Positions 44,824-53,686 of a DNA stretch of 64,000 bases are shown one piece after another. A program made the position numbers and the translations under genes. The DNA lies in contig NZ_CP019724.1 in the NCBI RefSeq assembly GCF_002005225.1, positions 806,001-870,000 on the forward strand, read 5' to 3'. The notes under the pieces were generated by a model that saw nothing but the letters and a program-made list of their open reading frames with translations, was not told the origin of the DNA and searched no databases. The first letter of the stretch is position 1, and the number at the start of each line of letters is the position of its first letter. This DNA comes from Streptomyces pactum. Lineage in GTDB: Bacteria > Actinomycetota > Actinomycetes > Streptomycetales > Streptomycetaceae.

Positions 44824-45789
44824 TCAGCGGAGCCTCCCTCGCGGCTTCAACGGCACCGGCGGCAGTTCCGGTGCGGACAGCGGAGCACCGTCGTAGCCCT
44901 TCACCTCCCCGAACCGGGAGCCTTCCATCCAGTCCCGACGCGCCTGCTCGATCTCCTCCTGGGAGCGCCCGATCCAGTTCCAGAACATGATCAGCTCCTC
45001 CTCGAACGGCTCGCCGCCCAGCAGCATCAGCCCCGCGTCCGAGTCGGCGCGCAGCGGCAGTTCGTCGCGGCCGCAGCCGAGGTAGAGCATCGAGCCCGGG
45101 ACCAGCGGCACGCCGTCGACGTGCGCCTCGCCGGCCATGGACAGGACGGCGTACTCGAAGTCCCGCTCCAGTGGGAGGCGTACGTCCGTGCCGCCGGTGA
45201 GGGTCAGGTCGGCGCCGACGAGAGGGGTGTACGTCGTTCCCGGTGAGGTGGTGCCGTCGAGGGTGCCGAGGAGCAGGGTGGCGCTCAAGCCGGGGGCCGT
45301 GACGAGCGGCAGGTCGGCGTGGAACTCGAAGTGCGGCTCGGTGTGGCGGTGGACGTCCGGCAGAGCGACCCACAGTTGCGCGCCGTGCAGGTACCGGGCG
45401 TGCGACCGCGGGCTCTCCTCGGAGTGGCTGATCGCGCGGCCGGAGGTCATCAGGCCCAGTTGACGCGGGCGGATGGTCTGCAGGCTGCCGGTGGAGTCGC
45501 GGTGCAGCACCTCGCCCTCGTGCAGCCAGCTCACCGTCTGCAGGCCCATGTGCGGGTGCGGCGGCACCTGCATGCCGGGCTCGTCGGCGATGTCGTCGGG
45601 GCCGTAGTGGTCGACGAAGCACCAGGCGCCGACCATGCGCCTGCCCAGGTTGGGCAGCAGGCGGCGGACCTCGGTGGACTCGCCGAGCCTGACGTGGCGA
45701 GGGCTGAGGAGTTCCCGCACGGGCTCCGCCACCACGAAGCCGCGGCCGCCGCACAGGCTGGGAACCGCCTCACGATCAAGATTGCTCAT
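44824..45789 (-). CDS. Pirin-family protein
   Basis: The product is 321 residues. The bicupin pirin signature is present: VDHYGPDDI, VPPHPHMGLQTVSWLHEGEV (metal-binding His cluster), HRDSTGSLQTIRPRQLGLMT and SGRAISHSEE. The C-terminal cupin has ELPLRADSDAGLMLLGGEPF and EEELIMFWNWIGRSQEEI. Pirins bind Fe or act as quercetinases; the role is usually redox-related and varies. The start at 45789 (MSNLDREAV) was chosen over an ATG three codons earlier. It is divergent from the TPR-protein gene. Confidence 0.93.
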   Translation of the reverse strand: MSNLDREAVPSLCGGRGFVVAEPVRELLSPRHVRLGESTEVRRLLPNLGRRMVGAWCFVDHYGPDDIADEPGMQVPPHPHMGLQTVSWLHEGEVLHRDSTGSLQTIRPRQLGLMTSGRAISHSEESPRSHARYLHGAQLWVALPDVHRHTEPHFEFHADLPLVTAPGLSATLLLGTLDGTTSPGTTYTPLVGADLTLTGGTDVRLPLERDFEYAVLSMAGEAHVDGVPLVPGSMLYLGCGRDELPLRADSDAGLMLLGGEPFEEELIMFWNWIGRSQEEIEQARRDWMEGSRFGEVKGYDGAPLSAPELPPVPLKPRGRLR

Positions 45790-45942
45790 GCCGCCCAACC
45801 TAGCCCCGCACGGGCTCTTGCGTCAGACCGTCCGCCGGCCGTCACCGTGGCTGGGCGGACACGGCCCTCCCGGCGCCCGCCCCCACCGATGGTGGAATGT
45901 TCAACCATGTTGCGTGGTTGCAGCACTCGAAGGAGGTCACGA

Positions 45943-46290
45943 GTGGACACGACGTACTACGACCACGGAACGCCGGCGGAGCGCTGGGAGCGCGCGCGGA
46001 TGTTCTTCGAGGCCAAGGACTACGCCGCCGCGGCACGCGTCCTGGGCGGTCTGGTCGGGGAGGTGCCCGACCAGACCGGGCCGCGGCTGCTGCTCGCGCG
46101 CGCCTACTACCACTCGGCCCAACTGCGGCGCGCGGAGGCCGAGCTGCGGATCGTCGTCGAGCACGATCCCGCCGAGCAGTACGCCCGGCTGATGCTCGGA
46201 CGCACCCTCGAACGGCAGGGGCGGCAGGCGGAGGCCGACGCGCAGTTGCGGATCGCCGCCGCACTGGCGGGCGACTTCGCCGGCCGCTGA
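45943..46290 (+). CDS. Small tetratricopeptide-repeat protein
   Basis: The product is 115 residues, starting at GTG 45943 with a perfect AAGGAGGT. TPR-like helix pairs read RWERARMFFEAKDYAAAARV, PRLLLARAYYHSAQLRRAEA, ELRIVVEHDPAEQYARLMLG and RTLERQGRQAEADAQLRIAA. It is a protein-interaction module. Upstream, AACCA-N7-TGGTT at 45903-45919 is a possible regulatory dyad. It is divergent from the pirin gene. Confidence 0.9.
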   Translation: MDTTYYDHGTPAERWERARMFFEAKDYAAAARVLGGLVGEVPDQTGPRLLLARAYYHSAQLRRAEAELRIVVEHDPAEQYARLMLGRTLERQGRQAEADAQLRIAAALAGDFAGR

Positions 46291-46304
46291 GCGGCGACGT
46301 CACG

Positions 46305-46340
46305 CGGGGCGGTGAGTACGGCACCGTACTCACCGCCCCG
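46305..46340. terminator. Bidirectional hairpin between TPR and PepSY genes
   Basis: A 16-bp perfect stem (CGGGGCGGTGAGTACG with CGTACTCACCGCCCCG) has a 4-base loop. It lies in the 65-base gap between converging genes. Confidence 0.85.
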
Positions 46341-46355
46341 CCCGGCCGCGGCGCT

Positions 46356-47777
46356 TCACCGCTTCGCCGTAGCGCCGTCCGCGTACGTCCGCCGCCCCCG
46401 CCGGTAGGCGATCTCGCCGAGTACGACGTCGGCCGCGAAGAACGCGACCAGCGGGATGCCGAGCAGCGGCACGAAGTAGCCGAGGACGGCGACCGCCGCG
46501 AGCAGCGGGACGAGGAGCGACGGCGGCACCCGCTGCCACGCTCCACGCGGGACCGGACGGCCGAACGCGGAGCCCCGGCCACGCTGCCACCACATGCGGT
46601 AGCCCAGGACGATGAGCAGGATCAGGGAGGCGGCCAGCACCATCAGGGCGATCTGGTTGGGCAGGCCGAACAGGCTGCCGGTGTGCAGGTCGATGCCCCA
46701 GCGGCTGAGCTTGGCGAGCACCGGGTAGTCGGCGAAGCGGAGTACGTCGGTCACCTCGCCCGTCGCCGGGTCCACGGCGACCGAGTCCTGCTTCTCGGGC
46801 CAGCTTCGCTGCACCTGCTTGACGACATAGGCCGAGGACGCGTCCGGGGGCGGGACGATCTCCACGGGGTCGCCCAGGCCCTCGGTGCGCGCGGCGGCCA
46901 GAACCCCGTCCAGACCGACCCCGTGCGCGGCGTCCGCGCCGGCGCCCGACGCCGCGCCGTGGCCGGCGTGCTCGCCGCCCCCGGCCGCCGACGCCGACAC
47001 GGACGGTGTCGTCTGGCCGAGCGCGACCCGCAGGTCCTCGATGTTCGCCCCGGCGTACGTCGACCAGGTGAGGCCGGTCGCCGAGAGGAAGACGAATCCG
47101 GCCGCGGCCCATGCGCCGACCGTGCCGTGCAGGCCCAGGGTGCGGCGCCGGCCGCCGGTGCCGCGCACCGTGCGGCGGGCCCGACGGCGGGAGAACCAGA
47201 GCACCAGGCCGCCGCCCGCGACCACCCACAGCCAACTGGCGGCGAACTCGCTGTACAGGCGGCCGGGTTCGCCCAGGTGCAGGTCACGGTGGAACTCGTC
47301 GATCCAGGTGCGCAGCGGCAACGCGCCGGTCGAGCCGTACTGTTCGAGGGCGCCGCGCACCTTCGCGGTGTACGGGTCGACGAAGACCGCGAGCGTGTGG
47401 TCCGGGTCGACGCCCTCGACGCCGGACAGCAGCACCCTGGTGGTGGCGTCGGCCTCGGGTGAGGGACGTACGGCCGACAGCGTGCCCTGGGGATGGGCCT
47501 GCCGGGCGGCGGCGACCTGCTCGGAGACCGGCAGCTTGCGGTCACCCACGTCGGGAACGGTCAGTTCCTGTGCGTAGAGCAGCTTCTCGGCCTGGAACGA
47601 GGCGGCGTAGAGGAAGCCGGTGGCCGCCGCGATCAGCAGGAAGGGCGCCACGAACAGCCCGGCGTAGAAGTGCAGGCGCAGGACCGGCGGGCGCAGTGTG
47701 GACCATCTGCCGGGCGAAGGCGGCGGGGTCGGCGGTTTCGGGGCGTCGTCCGTGGAGGTCGGGGACGTGGTGGTCAT
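46356..47777 (-). CDS. PepSY-associated TM protein (iron-uptake/reductase type)
   Basis: The product is 473 residues. It has four long hydrophobic helices: VLRLHFYAGLFVAPFLLIAA, SWLWVVAGGGLVLWFS, GTVGAWAAAGFVFLSATGLT, and a C-terminal set near ALMVLAASLILLIVLGYRMW. PepSY-like repeats occur in the external loops (VAAARQAHPQGTLSAVRPSP; VFVDPYTAKVRGALEQYG). The His pairs at helix ends (LRLHFYAGL, WIDEFHRDLHLGEPGR, LGLHGTVG and GIDLHTGSLFGL) could bind haem. Related proteins are ferric-siderophore reductase-type membrane proteins. A His/Gly-rich stretch (GGGEHAGHGAASG) is present. ATG 47777 follows GGAG. Confidence 0.88.
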   Translation of the reverse strand: MTTTSPTSTDDAPKPPTPPPSPGRWSTLRPPVLRLHFYAGLFVAPFLLIAAATGFLYAASFQAEKLLYAQELTVPDVGDRKLPVSEQVAAARQAHPQGTLSAVRPSPEADATTRVLLSGVEGVDPDHTLAVFVDPYTAKVRGALEQYGSTGALPLRTWIDEFHRDLHLGEPGRLYSEFAASWLWVVAGGGLVLWFSRRRARRTVRGTGGRRRTLGLHGTVGAWAAAGFVFLSATGLTWSTYAGANIEDLRVALGQTTPSVSASAAGGGEHAGHGAASGAGADAAHGVGLDGVLAAARTEGLGDPVEIVPPPDASSAYVVKQVQRSWPEKQDSVAVDPATGEVTDVLRFADYPVLAKLSRWGIDLHTGSLFGLPNQIALMVLAASLILLIVLGYRMWWQRGRGSAFGRPVPRGAWQRVPPSLLVPLLAAVAVLGYFVPLLGIPLVAFFAADVVLGEIAYRRGRRTYADGATAKR

Positions 47778-47922
47778 CTGCGGGCGCTCCGGGAACGTCG
47801 TGGGGACGGGGTGGTCCCAGTGGTCGGGGCGCGAGCGAGCCGGGTTCCCGGCCCTGAACGTGGTCTGCCTCACACCGTCGGGGCCGCCCGGTGGATGCCG
47901 TACGCCGTGACATCCTGGTGCG

Positions 47923-48606
47923 ATGGGAACTCCGATCGATCGCGCCCCCCTTGCCGAGCGGGTCGAGGAACTCCTCGCCGCCGACGGACCGTTGCCGATC
48001 GTCGAGGCCGGCGATCCGGTGCTGCGGCGCGTCGCCGAGCCGTTCGACGGGCAGTTGGAGCCATCGCTGCTGGGGCGGTTCGTCGAGGCGCTGCGCGTCA
48101 CCATGCAGGCGGCGCCGGGTGTCGGCCTGGCCGCGCCGCAGGTGGGGGTGGGACTCCGGATCGCGGTGATAGAGGACCCGGCGCCGGTGCCGGACGAGGT
48201 GCGGGTGGCGCGCGGGCGGGTGCCGCAGCCGTTCCGGGTGCTGGTCAACCCGTCGTACGAGGCCGTGGGCGCCGGGCGCGCCGCGTTTTTCGAGGGCTGT
48301 CTGAGTGTGCCGGGGTGGCAGGCGGTGGTGGCCCGGCACACCGAGGTGCGGCTGGTGGCGCGGGACGCGTTCGGGCGGGCGGTGGACGAGGTGTTCGCGG
48401 GGTGGCCGGCGCGGATCGTGCAGCACGAGACGGATCATCTGGACGGCACGTTGTATCTGGACCGGGCCGAGTTGCGGTCGCTGGCGTCGAACCGGGCGAT
48501 GGCGGAGCTGTGGGGACAGGTGACGCCGGAGCGGGCCGCGGCGGGGCTGGGGTTCGGACTGCCCGGGTCCGCCGGGTCCGGGGGGCCCGCGGGGCCGGCG
48601 GTCTGA
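47923..48606 (+). CDS. def: Peptide deformylase
   Basis: The product is 227 residues. The three PDF motifs are present: GVGLAAPQVGV (motif 1), EGCLSVPGW (motif 2, metal Cys) and QHETDHLDG (motif 3, HExxH with both metal His). It removes the formyl group from nascent proteins. An N-terminal extension of about 25 residues and a Gly/Pro-rich C-terminal tail are present. It starts at ATG 47923. Confidence 0.95.
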   Translation: MGTPIDRAPLAERVEELLAADGPLPIVEAGDPVLRRVAEPFDGQLEPSLLGRFVEALRVTMQAAPGVGLAAPQVGVGLRIAVIEDPAPVPDEVRVARGRVPQPFRVLVNPSYEAVGAGRAAFFEGCLSVPGWQAVVARHTEVRLVARDAFGRAVDEVFAGWPARIVQHETDHLDGTLYLDRAELRSLASNRAMAELWGQVTPERAAAGLGFGLPGSAGSGGPAGPAV

Positions 48607-48668
48607 CCGGCCGCCCGGGTTGGGCGCGAGAGGGCGCGGCGGTGGGTGCGCGGCCCGGCGTCGCGGGG

Positions 48669-48712
48669 TGCCTCCCCCGCTCCCGGCTCCGCTCGAGCGA
48701 GAGGTGTCCCCA
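48669..48712. repeat. Intergenic copy of the GCTCGAGC palindromic element
   Basis: It contains cctcccccgctcccggctcc, GCTCGAGCG and a complementary flank. It corresponds, with about ten substitutions, to the element inside the beta-mannosidase gene at 36110-36186. It lies in the 200-base gap after def. Confidence 0.7.
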
Positions 48713-48808
48713 CCGCCCGCCCAAGCGGCCCCAGTGGCACGGCTGCCCGCGGCTGCTGCGACGACGGCAGGCCGCGGGCAGCGGCGGTGCGGCTGTGCGG
48801 AGGGGCGG

Positions 48809-50245
48809 TCAGTTGTCCCGGTACGACTCCAGCAGCCTCAGCCATACCTCGCTGATCGTCGGGTACGACGGGACCGCGTGCCACAGGCGGCCGACCGGGA
48901 TCTGGCCGGCGACGGCGACGGTCGCGGAGTGGATCAGCTCGCCGACGCCCGGGCCGACGAAGGTGACGCCGCGGACGATCTCGTCCTCCAGGTCGACGAC
49001 CATGCGGGCGCGGCCCTTGTAGCCCTCGCCGTACAGGCTCGCGCCGGCCACCGTGGCGAGGTCGACGTCGACCGCGCGGACGCGGTGGCCGGCCTGCTCG
49101 GCCTCGGCCAGGGTCAGGCCGACGGAGGCCGCCTCGGGATCGGTGAACACCACCTGCGGCACGGCGTCGTGGTCGGCGGTCGCGGCGTGCACGCCCCACG
49201 GGCCGGAGTCCAGGTCCGGCATGCCGGAGGCGCGGGCGGCGATGGCGGCGCCCGCGATGCGGGCCTGGTACTTGCCCTGGTGGGTGAGCAGGGCGCGGTG
49301 GTTGACGTCGCCGACGGCGTAGAGCCAGTCGTGGCCCTCCACTCGGAGGCTGTCGTCGACGGGGAGCCAGGAGCCCGGTTCCAGTCCGACGGTCTCCAGG
49401 CCGATGTCGTCGGTGCGGGGCACGCGGCCGGTGGCGAAGAGGATCTCGTCGGCCTCGAGGCGGTCGCCGGTGTCGGTGACGGCGACGACGGTGCCCCCTT
49501 CCCGGGTGACGGACTCGACGGAGGTGCCGGTGCGGATGTCGACGCCGGCGTCGGTGAGCGCCTCGGCGACCAGTTCGCCGGCGAACGGTTCCATACGGGC
49601 GAGCAGGCCGCCGTCGCCGCGCACCAGGACCGTCACCCGGGAGCCGAGGGCCTGCCAGGCGGTGGCCATCTCGACGGCGACGACTCCGCCGCCGACCACG
49701 ATCAGCCTGCCCGGCGCGCTCTCGGCGCTGGTGGCCTCGCGGCTGGTCCAGGGGCGCACCTCGGCGATCCCGGGCAGGCCCGGCAGGGCGGCGCCGCTGC
49801 CGGTACACACGGCGACGGCGTGCCGGGCGGTCAGTACCCGGCGGGTGCCGTCGGGCGCGGCCACCTCCACCGTGCGCGGCCCGGCGAGCCGTCCCCGGCC
49901 GCGGTACAGGTCGGCGCCGATGCCCTCCACCCACTGGACCTGGCCGTCGTCCTTCCAGTGGGAGGTGTACTCGTCGCGGCGGGCGAGGACCGCCGGGGCG
50001 TCGAGGGGCTCGCGCACCGACCGGCTCAGACCGGGCAGGCGGCGGGCTTCCGCGCGGGCGATGACCGGGCGCAGCAGGGCCTTGCTGGGCATGCACGCCC
50101 AGTAGGAGCATTCGCCGCCGACCAGTTCGCTCTCCACGATCGCGGTGGACAGCCCGGCCGCGCGGGTGCGGTCGGCGACGTTCTCCCCCACGGGGCCCGC
50201 GCCGATCACGACGACGTCGTACGCGATGGAATCCGATTGCGTCAT
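48809..50245 (-). CDS. FAD-dependent pyridine-nucleotide disulfide oxidoreductase
   Basis: The product is 478 residues. The FAD motif is DVVVIGAGPVGENVADRTRA. The redox-active disulfide motif is GGECSYWACMPSKAL (CxxxxC). The NAD fold is GRLIVVGGGVVAVEMATAWQ and the second FAD motif is WLYAVGDVNHRALLTHQGKY. The dimerisation domain ends HAVPSYPTISEVWLRLLES. It belongs to the lipoamide/mercuric reductase-like group; the substrate is unknown. ATG 50245 (MTQSDSIAYD) was chosen. It is divergent from the thioredoxin gene. Confidence 0.92.
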   Translation of the reverse strand: MTQSDSIAYDVVVIGAGPVGENVADRTRAAGLSTAIVESELVGGECSYWACMPSKALLRPVIARAEARRLPGLSRSVREPLDAPAVLARRDEYTSHWKDDGQVQWVEGIGADLYRGRGRLAGPRTVEVAAPDGTRRVLTARHAVAVCTGSGAALPGLPGIAEVRPWTSREATSAESAPGRLIVVGGGVVAVEMATAWQALGSRVTVLVRGDGGLLARMEPFAGELVAEALTDAGVDIRTGTSVESVTREGGTVVAVTDTGDRLEADEILFATGRVPRTDDIGLETVGLEPGSWLPVDDSLRVEGHDWLYAVGDVNHRALLTHQGKYQARIAGAAIAARASGMPDLDSGPWGVHAATADHDAVPQVVFTDPEAASVGLTLAEAEQAGHRVRAVDVDLATVAGASLYGEGYKGRARMVVDLEDEIVRGVTFVGPGVGELIHSATVAVAGQIPVGRLWHAVPSYPTISEVWLRLLESYRDN

Positions 50246-50365
50246 GGGGTCAGTCTGGTGGGTGGTGTGCGACGTGGCCACATGGGTACGTGCGCGGAAT
50301 ACCCACCAGGTCGGCAGTGTTGTGCCGACGGCTTACGCCCCGAACCCAGGAAGAGGGATCACCCC

Positions 50366-50764
50366 ATGACCAGCACCGTGGAGCTCACCAAGGAGAACTT
50401 CGACCAGACGGTCACGGACAACGAGTTCGTCCTGATCGACTTCTGGGCGTCGTGGTGCGGTCCGTGCAAGCAGTTCGCCCCGGTCTACGAGAAGGCGGCC
50501 GAGGCCAACCCCGACCTCGTGTTCGGCAAGGTGGACACCGAGGCGCAGCCGGAGCTTGCCCAGGCCTTCGGCATCCAGTCGATTCCGACGCTGATGATCG
50601 TCCGGGACCAGGTGGCCGTGTTCGCGCAGCCGGGCGCGCTGCCCGAGGAGGCCCTGACGGACGTCATCGGCCAGGCCCGGAAGCTGGACATGGACGAGGT
50701 CCGCAAGGCGGTCGCCGATCAGCAGGCGCAGGCCGAGGGCCAGGCCGGGCAGGACGGCCAGTAG
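50366..50764 (+). CDS. trxA: Thioredoxin
   Basis: The product is 132 residues. The active site is FWASWCGPCKQFAP, with the cis-Pro of IQSIPTLMIV. It has an extended C-terminus of about 25 residues (KAVADQQAQAEGQAGQDGQ). It reduces disulfides in the cytoplasm. It starts at ATG 50366 and converges on the LacI gene with a 24-base gap. The adjacent disulfide oxidoreductase is divergent; whether it reduces this protein is unknown. Confidence 0.95.
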   Translation: MTSTVELTKENFDQTVTDNEFVLIDFWASWCGPCKQFAPVYEKAAEANPDLVFGKVDTEAQPELAQAFGIQSIPTLMIVRDQVAVFAQPGALPEEALTDVIGQARKLDMDEVRKAVADQQAQAEGQAGQDGQ

Positions 50765-50788
50765 CGGCGGAACGGGGCCGGCCGCCGG

Positions 50789-51835
50789 TCAGCTCGACTC
50801 CCGGTGCACCACCGCCGCGCCCAGCACCGTGTGGCGCTCGGGCGCGGCGCCCGGGTCGTGGACCGCGCGGTCGACCAGGGCGGCCAGGTCGCGGCCGGAG
50901 GGCATCTCCAGGTGGACGGTACTCAACCGGGGCCGGAGCAGACGGCCCAGCATCAGGTCGTCGGCGCCGATCACGGCCGCGTCCCCGGGGATGCCGAGGC
51001 CCTCGTCCTGCAGGGCCCGCATCAGCAGCATGGCGTACTCGTCGTTGTACGCGAACACGGCGTCCAGGCCGAGTGAGCCCCAGCGGGCGGCCAGCCGGGC
51101 GGCGCCTCGCTCCTCGTAGGCGAGGGGCAGTTCGGTGACGGTCGCGTCGGTGTCGCGCACCGCGCGTCGGGCGCCGGTCAGGCGCGGTGCCGAGAAGAGC
51201 TCCAGCCCGTTCTCCGCGGGCACGACGACGCCGATCCTGCGGCGTCCGCGGTCGTAGAGGTGGCGGGCCGCCGCGTGGCCGACGGTCTCGTGGTCCATGA
51301 GCAGTGCGTGCGCTCCCTCGACGGCCTCCGGACCGAGGGTGACGACCGCCCGGGCGCCCGAACGTTTGAGGACGTCCACGCCCCGCGGGCCGAGCCCCGA
51401 GCCGGGTACCAGGACGGCGACCGGGCGCAGTTCGGCCCAGCACCGGGCGGCCTCGTCGTCGTGCCGGCCGACGGTGCCGTACTGCACGACGGTGTAGTCG
51501 AGGCGGCCGAGGGCCCACTGGAGCTCGCCGATGAAGCGGCTGTAGAGCGGGCCGACGGGGAAGGACGGCGCGGGCATCAGCACCGTACGGCTGTGTCCGG
51601 CGCGCAGGGAGCGGGCCGCGGCGTGCGGGACGTATCCGAGCTCCCGGGCGGCCTGGTGGACGCGGCGGCGGGTGGGCTCGCTGATCCGGACGGCGCTGGT
51701 GTTGTTCAGGACGTAGGAGACGGTCGCGCGCGAGACGCCGGCCAGGCGGGCCACATCGGCGCTCGTGGGGACGGAGCGCGGTGCGAGGGACTCGGGGGCG
51801 GGCGGTTTCGGTATCTGCACCATGACGTACGGCAT
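50789..51835 (-). CDS. LacI-family transcriptional regulator
   Basis: The product is up to 348 residues. The HTH is PTSADVARLAGVSRATVSYV with LNNTSAVRISEPTRRRVHQA. The effector core includes LGLDAVFAYNDEYAMLLMRA and IPGDAAVIGADDLMLGRLLR. It starts at ATG 51835 or 51823, neither with a strong ribosome site. The target is unclear because neighbours are trxA and a TetR gene. A role in sugar or amino acid control is typical of the family. Confidence 0.9.
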   Translation of the reverse strand: MPYVMVQIPKPPAPESLAPRSVPTSADVARLAGVSRATVSYVLNNTSAVRISEPTRRRVHQAARELGYVPHAAARSLRAGHSRTVLMPAPSFPVGPLYSRFIGELQWALGRLDYTVVQYGTVGRHDDEAARCWAELRPVAVLVPGSGLGPRGVDVLKRSGARAVVTLGPEAVEGAHALLMDHETVGHAAARHLYDRGRRRIGVVVPAENGLELFSAPRLTGARRAVRDTDATVTELPLAYEERGAARLAARWGSLGLDAVFAYNDEYAMLLMRALQDEGLGIPGDAAVIGADDLMLGRLLRPRLSTVHLEMPSGRDLAALVDRAVHDPGAAPERHTVLGAAVVHRESS

Positions 51836-51929
51836 CTTGGCAGAAGCCGGATACGGGGCGGCGGGCGGGGCGACACCGTCCGGATCGGACGAAATCCCGC
51901 CCCGCGGGCGCGCGGTGGCGGTCGCGGGG

Positions 51930-52598
51930 TCAGGCCGGGTGCTCGGTGCGGGTCACCCGTGCGACGAGGTCCTGCCAGCCCGCCCGCAGCCGCGCCGGGG
52001 GCACCCCGCACTGTTCGGTGAGGTGGTGGACCAGGGCGGCGTCGAGGTACGCCATGAGCGTGTGGGAGAGGAGTTCGCTGTCCCCGTCCGGGACCGCCTG
52101 CCGCAGCAGCAGGGCGACGTGGCCGCGCAGGAAGCGGCGCGGGGCGGCGGTGTAGCGGCGTTCCGCGCTCGGCTCGGCGGCCAGTTGCAGTTCCAGTTCG
52201 TCGATGGAACGGCGCAGCATCGCGCAGCCGAAGGCGCGCAGCCGTTCGACGGGCGGCGCCCCCGGCCCCAGGGGCGGCGGGCCGCTGAGGAGCGCGGCCT
52301 GGAACTTCTTCTCGGAGTGGTCGAGGAGTGCCATGAGCAGGCCGGTGCGGTCACCGAAGCGGCGGAAGACTGTGCCCTTGCCCACCGAGGCAGCCGTGGC
52401 CACCGCCTCCATCGTGACGCCGGCGGCGCCGTGCTCGGCGACCAGCCGGGCGGCGGCCTCGAGCAGGCGGGCCCGGTTGCGCGCGGCGTCGGCGCGCAGG
52501 CAGGGCTCGTCCTCATCGGTGCCCGTGCGGAGCTGCAGCAACTCGGTCGGACCGTCGGTCTCCTGGGGCTTCGGGAAGGGGGGCAGGGCGGCGGACAT
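51930..52598 (-). CDS. TetR-family regulator of the FMN reductase gene
   Basis: The product is 222 residues. The HTH begins RLLEAAARLVAEHGAAGVTM and continues EAVATAASVGKGTVFRRFGD. A 40-residue N-terminal extension precedes it. The C-terminal domain (FLRGHVALLLRQAVPDGDSE) resembles SbtR-type TetR proteins. It is divergent from the FMN reductase gene and a palindrome pair at 52631-52678 lies between. It probably represses that gene and itself. Confidence 0.9.
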   Translation of the reverse strand: MSAALPPFPKPQETDGPTELLQLRTGTDEDEPCLRADAARNRARLLEAAARLVAEHGAAGVTMEAVATAASVGKGTVFRRFGDRTGLLMALLDHSEKKFQAALLSGPPPLGPGAPPVERLRAFGCAMLRRSIDELELQLAAEPSAERRYTAAPRRFLRGHVALLLRQAVPDGDSELLSHTLMAYLDAALVHHLTEQCGVPPARLRAGWQDLVARVTRTEHPA

Positions 52599-52630
52599 GA
52601 ACCCAGCCTAAAGCATCGGGAAGAAAACTG

Positions 52631-52678
52631 GACCGCGGTCCGTTTGAGGTGTTAGAAATTAAACGGACCTCGGTCCGG
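52631..52678. promoter_or_regulatory. Paired TetR operators GGACCGCGGTCC and CGGACCTCGGTCCG
   Basis: The first is a perfect 12-bp palindrome and the second (52665-52678) is near-perfect. The two are mirror images with AAACG/CGTTT inside, so the whole 48 bp is also a large dyad. It lies in the divergent promoter between the TetR and FMN reductase genes. Confidence 0.8.
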
Positions 52679-52743
52679 ATTGATTACGGCAGTGTTTCAG
52701 CAGCGTCTGCCCCGCAGCGTCTGCTCCATCAGTGGGAGTACTC

Positions 52744-53307
52744 ATGTCTGTCCGCATCCTTGCACTCGTCGGCAGCCTTCGCGCCGGTTCGCACAACCGC
52801 CAGCTCGCCGAGGCGGCCGCCAGGTTCGCGCCGGAGGGCGCCGAGGTGCAGCTCTTCGAGGGCCTGGCCGAGATCCCCTTCTACAACGAGGACATCGACG
52901 TCGAGGGCGGCGTACCGGCCGCCGCGGCGAAGCTGCGCGAGGCCGCCCAGGCATCCGACGCCTTCCTGCTCTTCTCGCCGGAGTACAACGGCACCATCCC
53001 GGCCGTCCTGAAGAACGCCATCGACTGGCTGTCCCGCCCCTTCGGCGCGGGTGCCTTCGCCGGCAAGCCCGTCGCCGTCGTCGGCACCGCCTTCGGCCAG
53101 TACGGCGGCGTGTGGGCGCAGGACGACACCCGCAAGGCCGTGGGTATCGCCGGCGGCAAGGTGATCGAGGACCTCAAGCTGTCCATCCCCGGTTCGGTGA
53201 CCCGCTTCGCCGAGACCCACCCTGCGGACGACGCCGAGGTCGCCGCCCAGTTGACCGAGGTCGTCGCCCGGCTGCACGGCCACGCCGACGAGGCCGTCGC
53301 CGCCTGA
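52744..53307 (+). CDS. NADPH-dependent FMN reductase (ChrR/quinone-reductase type)
   Basis: The product is 187 residues. The flavodoxin-like motif is ILALVGSLRAGSHNRQLAEA (the LxGSxRxxSxN loop). SPEYNGTIPAVLKNAIDWLS and KPVAVVGTAFGQYGG follow. It reduces quinones, azo dyes or metals with NADPH. ATG 52744 has GGGAG 5 bases upstream. The divergent TetR gene and operators indicate redox or quinone induction. A strong terminator follows. Confidence 0.93.
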   Translation: MSVRILALVGSLRAGSHNRQLAEAAARFAPEGAEVQLFEGLAEIPFYNEDIDVEGGVPAAAAKLREAAQASDAFLLFSPEYNGTIPAVLKNAIDWLSRPFGAGAFAGKPVAVVGTAFGQYGGVWAQDDTRKAVGIAGGKVIEDLKLSIPGSVTRFAETHPADDAEVAAQLTEVVARLHGHADEAVAA

Positions 53308-53686
53308 CCCCGCCCCGCACGTGTACGGGACCGGAGCTCACCCGAGCTCCGGTCCCGGCGTGCGTACCGGCACACGCCGGGGACGCGCGTCCCGGCTTGT
53401 GCACCGACGCGCGTCCCGGCGAGTGTCCACCACGTCAGGCCACCGTCGTCGCGGCCGGGACACGCGGTTCCTCCAGGGCGGCCGCGACCGCCGGTCGCCG
53501 GTGACCGCCGCGCCGCGCGGCGGCCAGACGCGTGCCTTCCACGACCGGCTAACCCGGCTCACGGCCACCGGTTCCGGGGCACGCGTCGAGCGGGCGCGAC
53601 CCTCGCACATGTGAGGTTCACACGGGCGCGGTCGTCTCCTTGACTGGTCACGCGAACCGAACGCGAGCGACCTCATGGGGGTACAC
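53308..53686. other. Intergenic region after the FMN reductase
   Basis: It contains the terminator below and a direct repeat of gacgcgcgtcccggc (53381-53420). No gene is supported; the promoter of the small secreted protein is near 53600-53670. Confidence 0.5.
53326..53357 (+). terminator. 14-bp stem terminator after FMN reductase
   Basis: The stem CGGGACCGGAGCTC pairs with GAGCTCCGGTCCCG across the 4-base loop ACCC, 19 bases past the stop codon. Confidence 0.85.
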
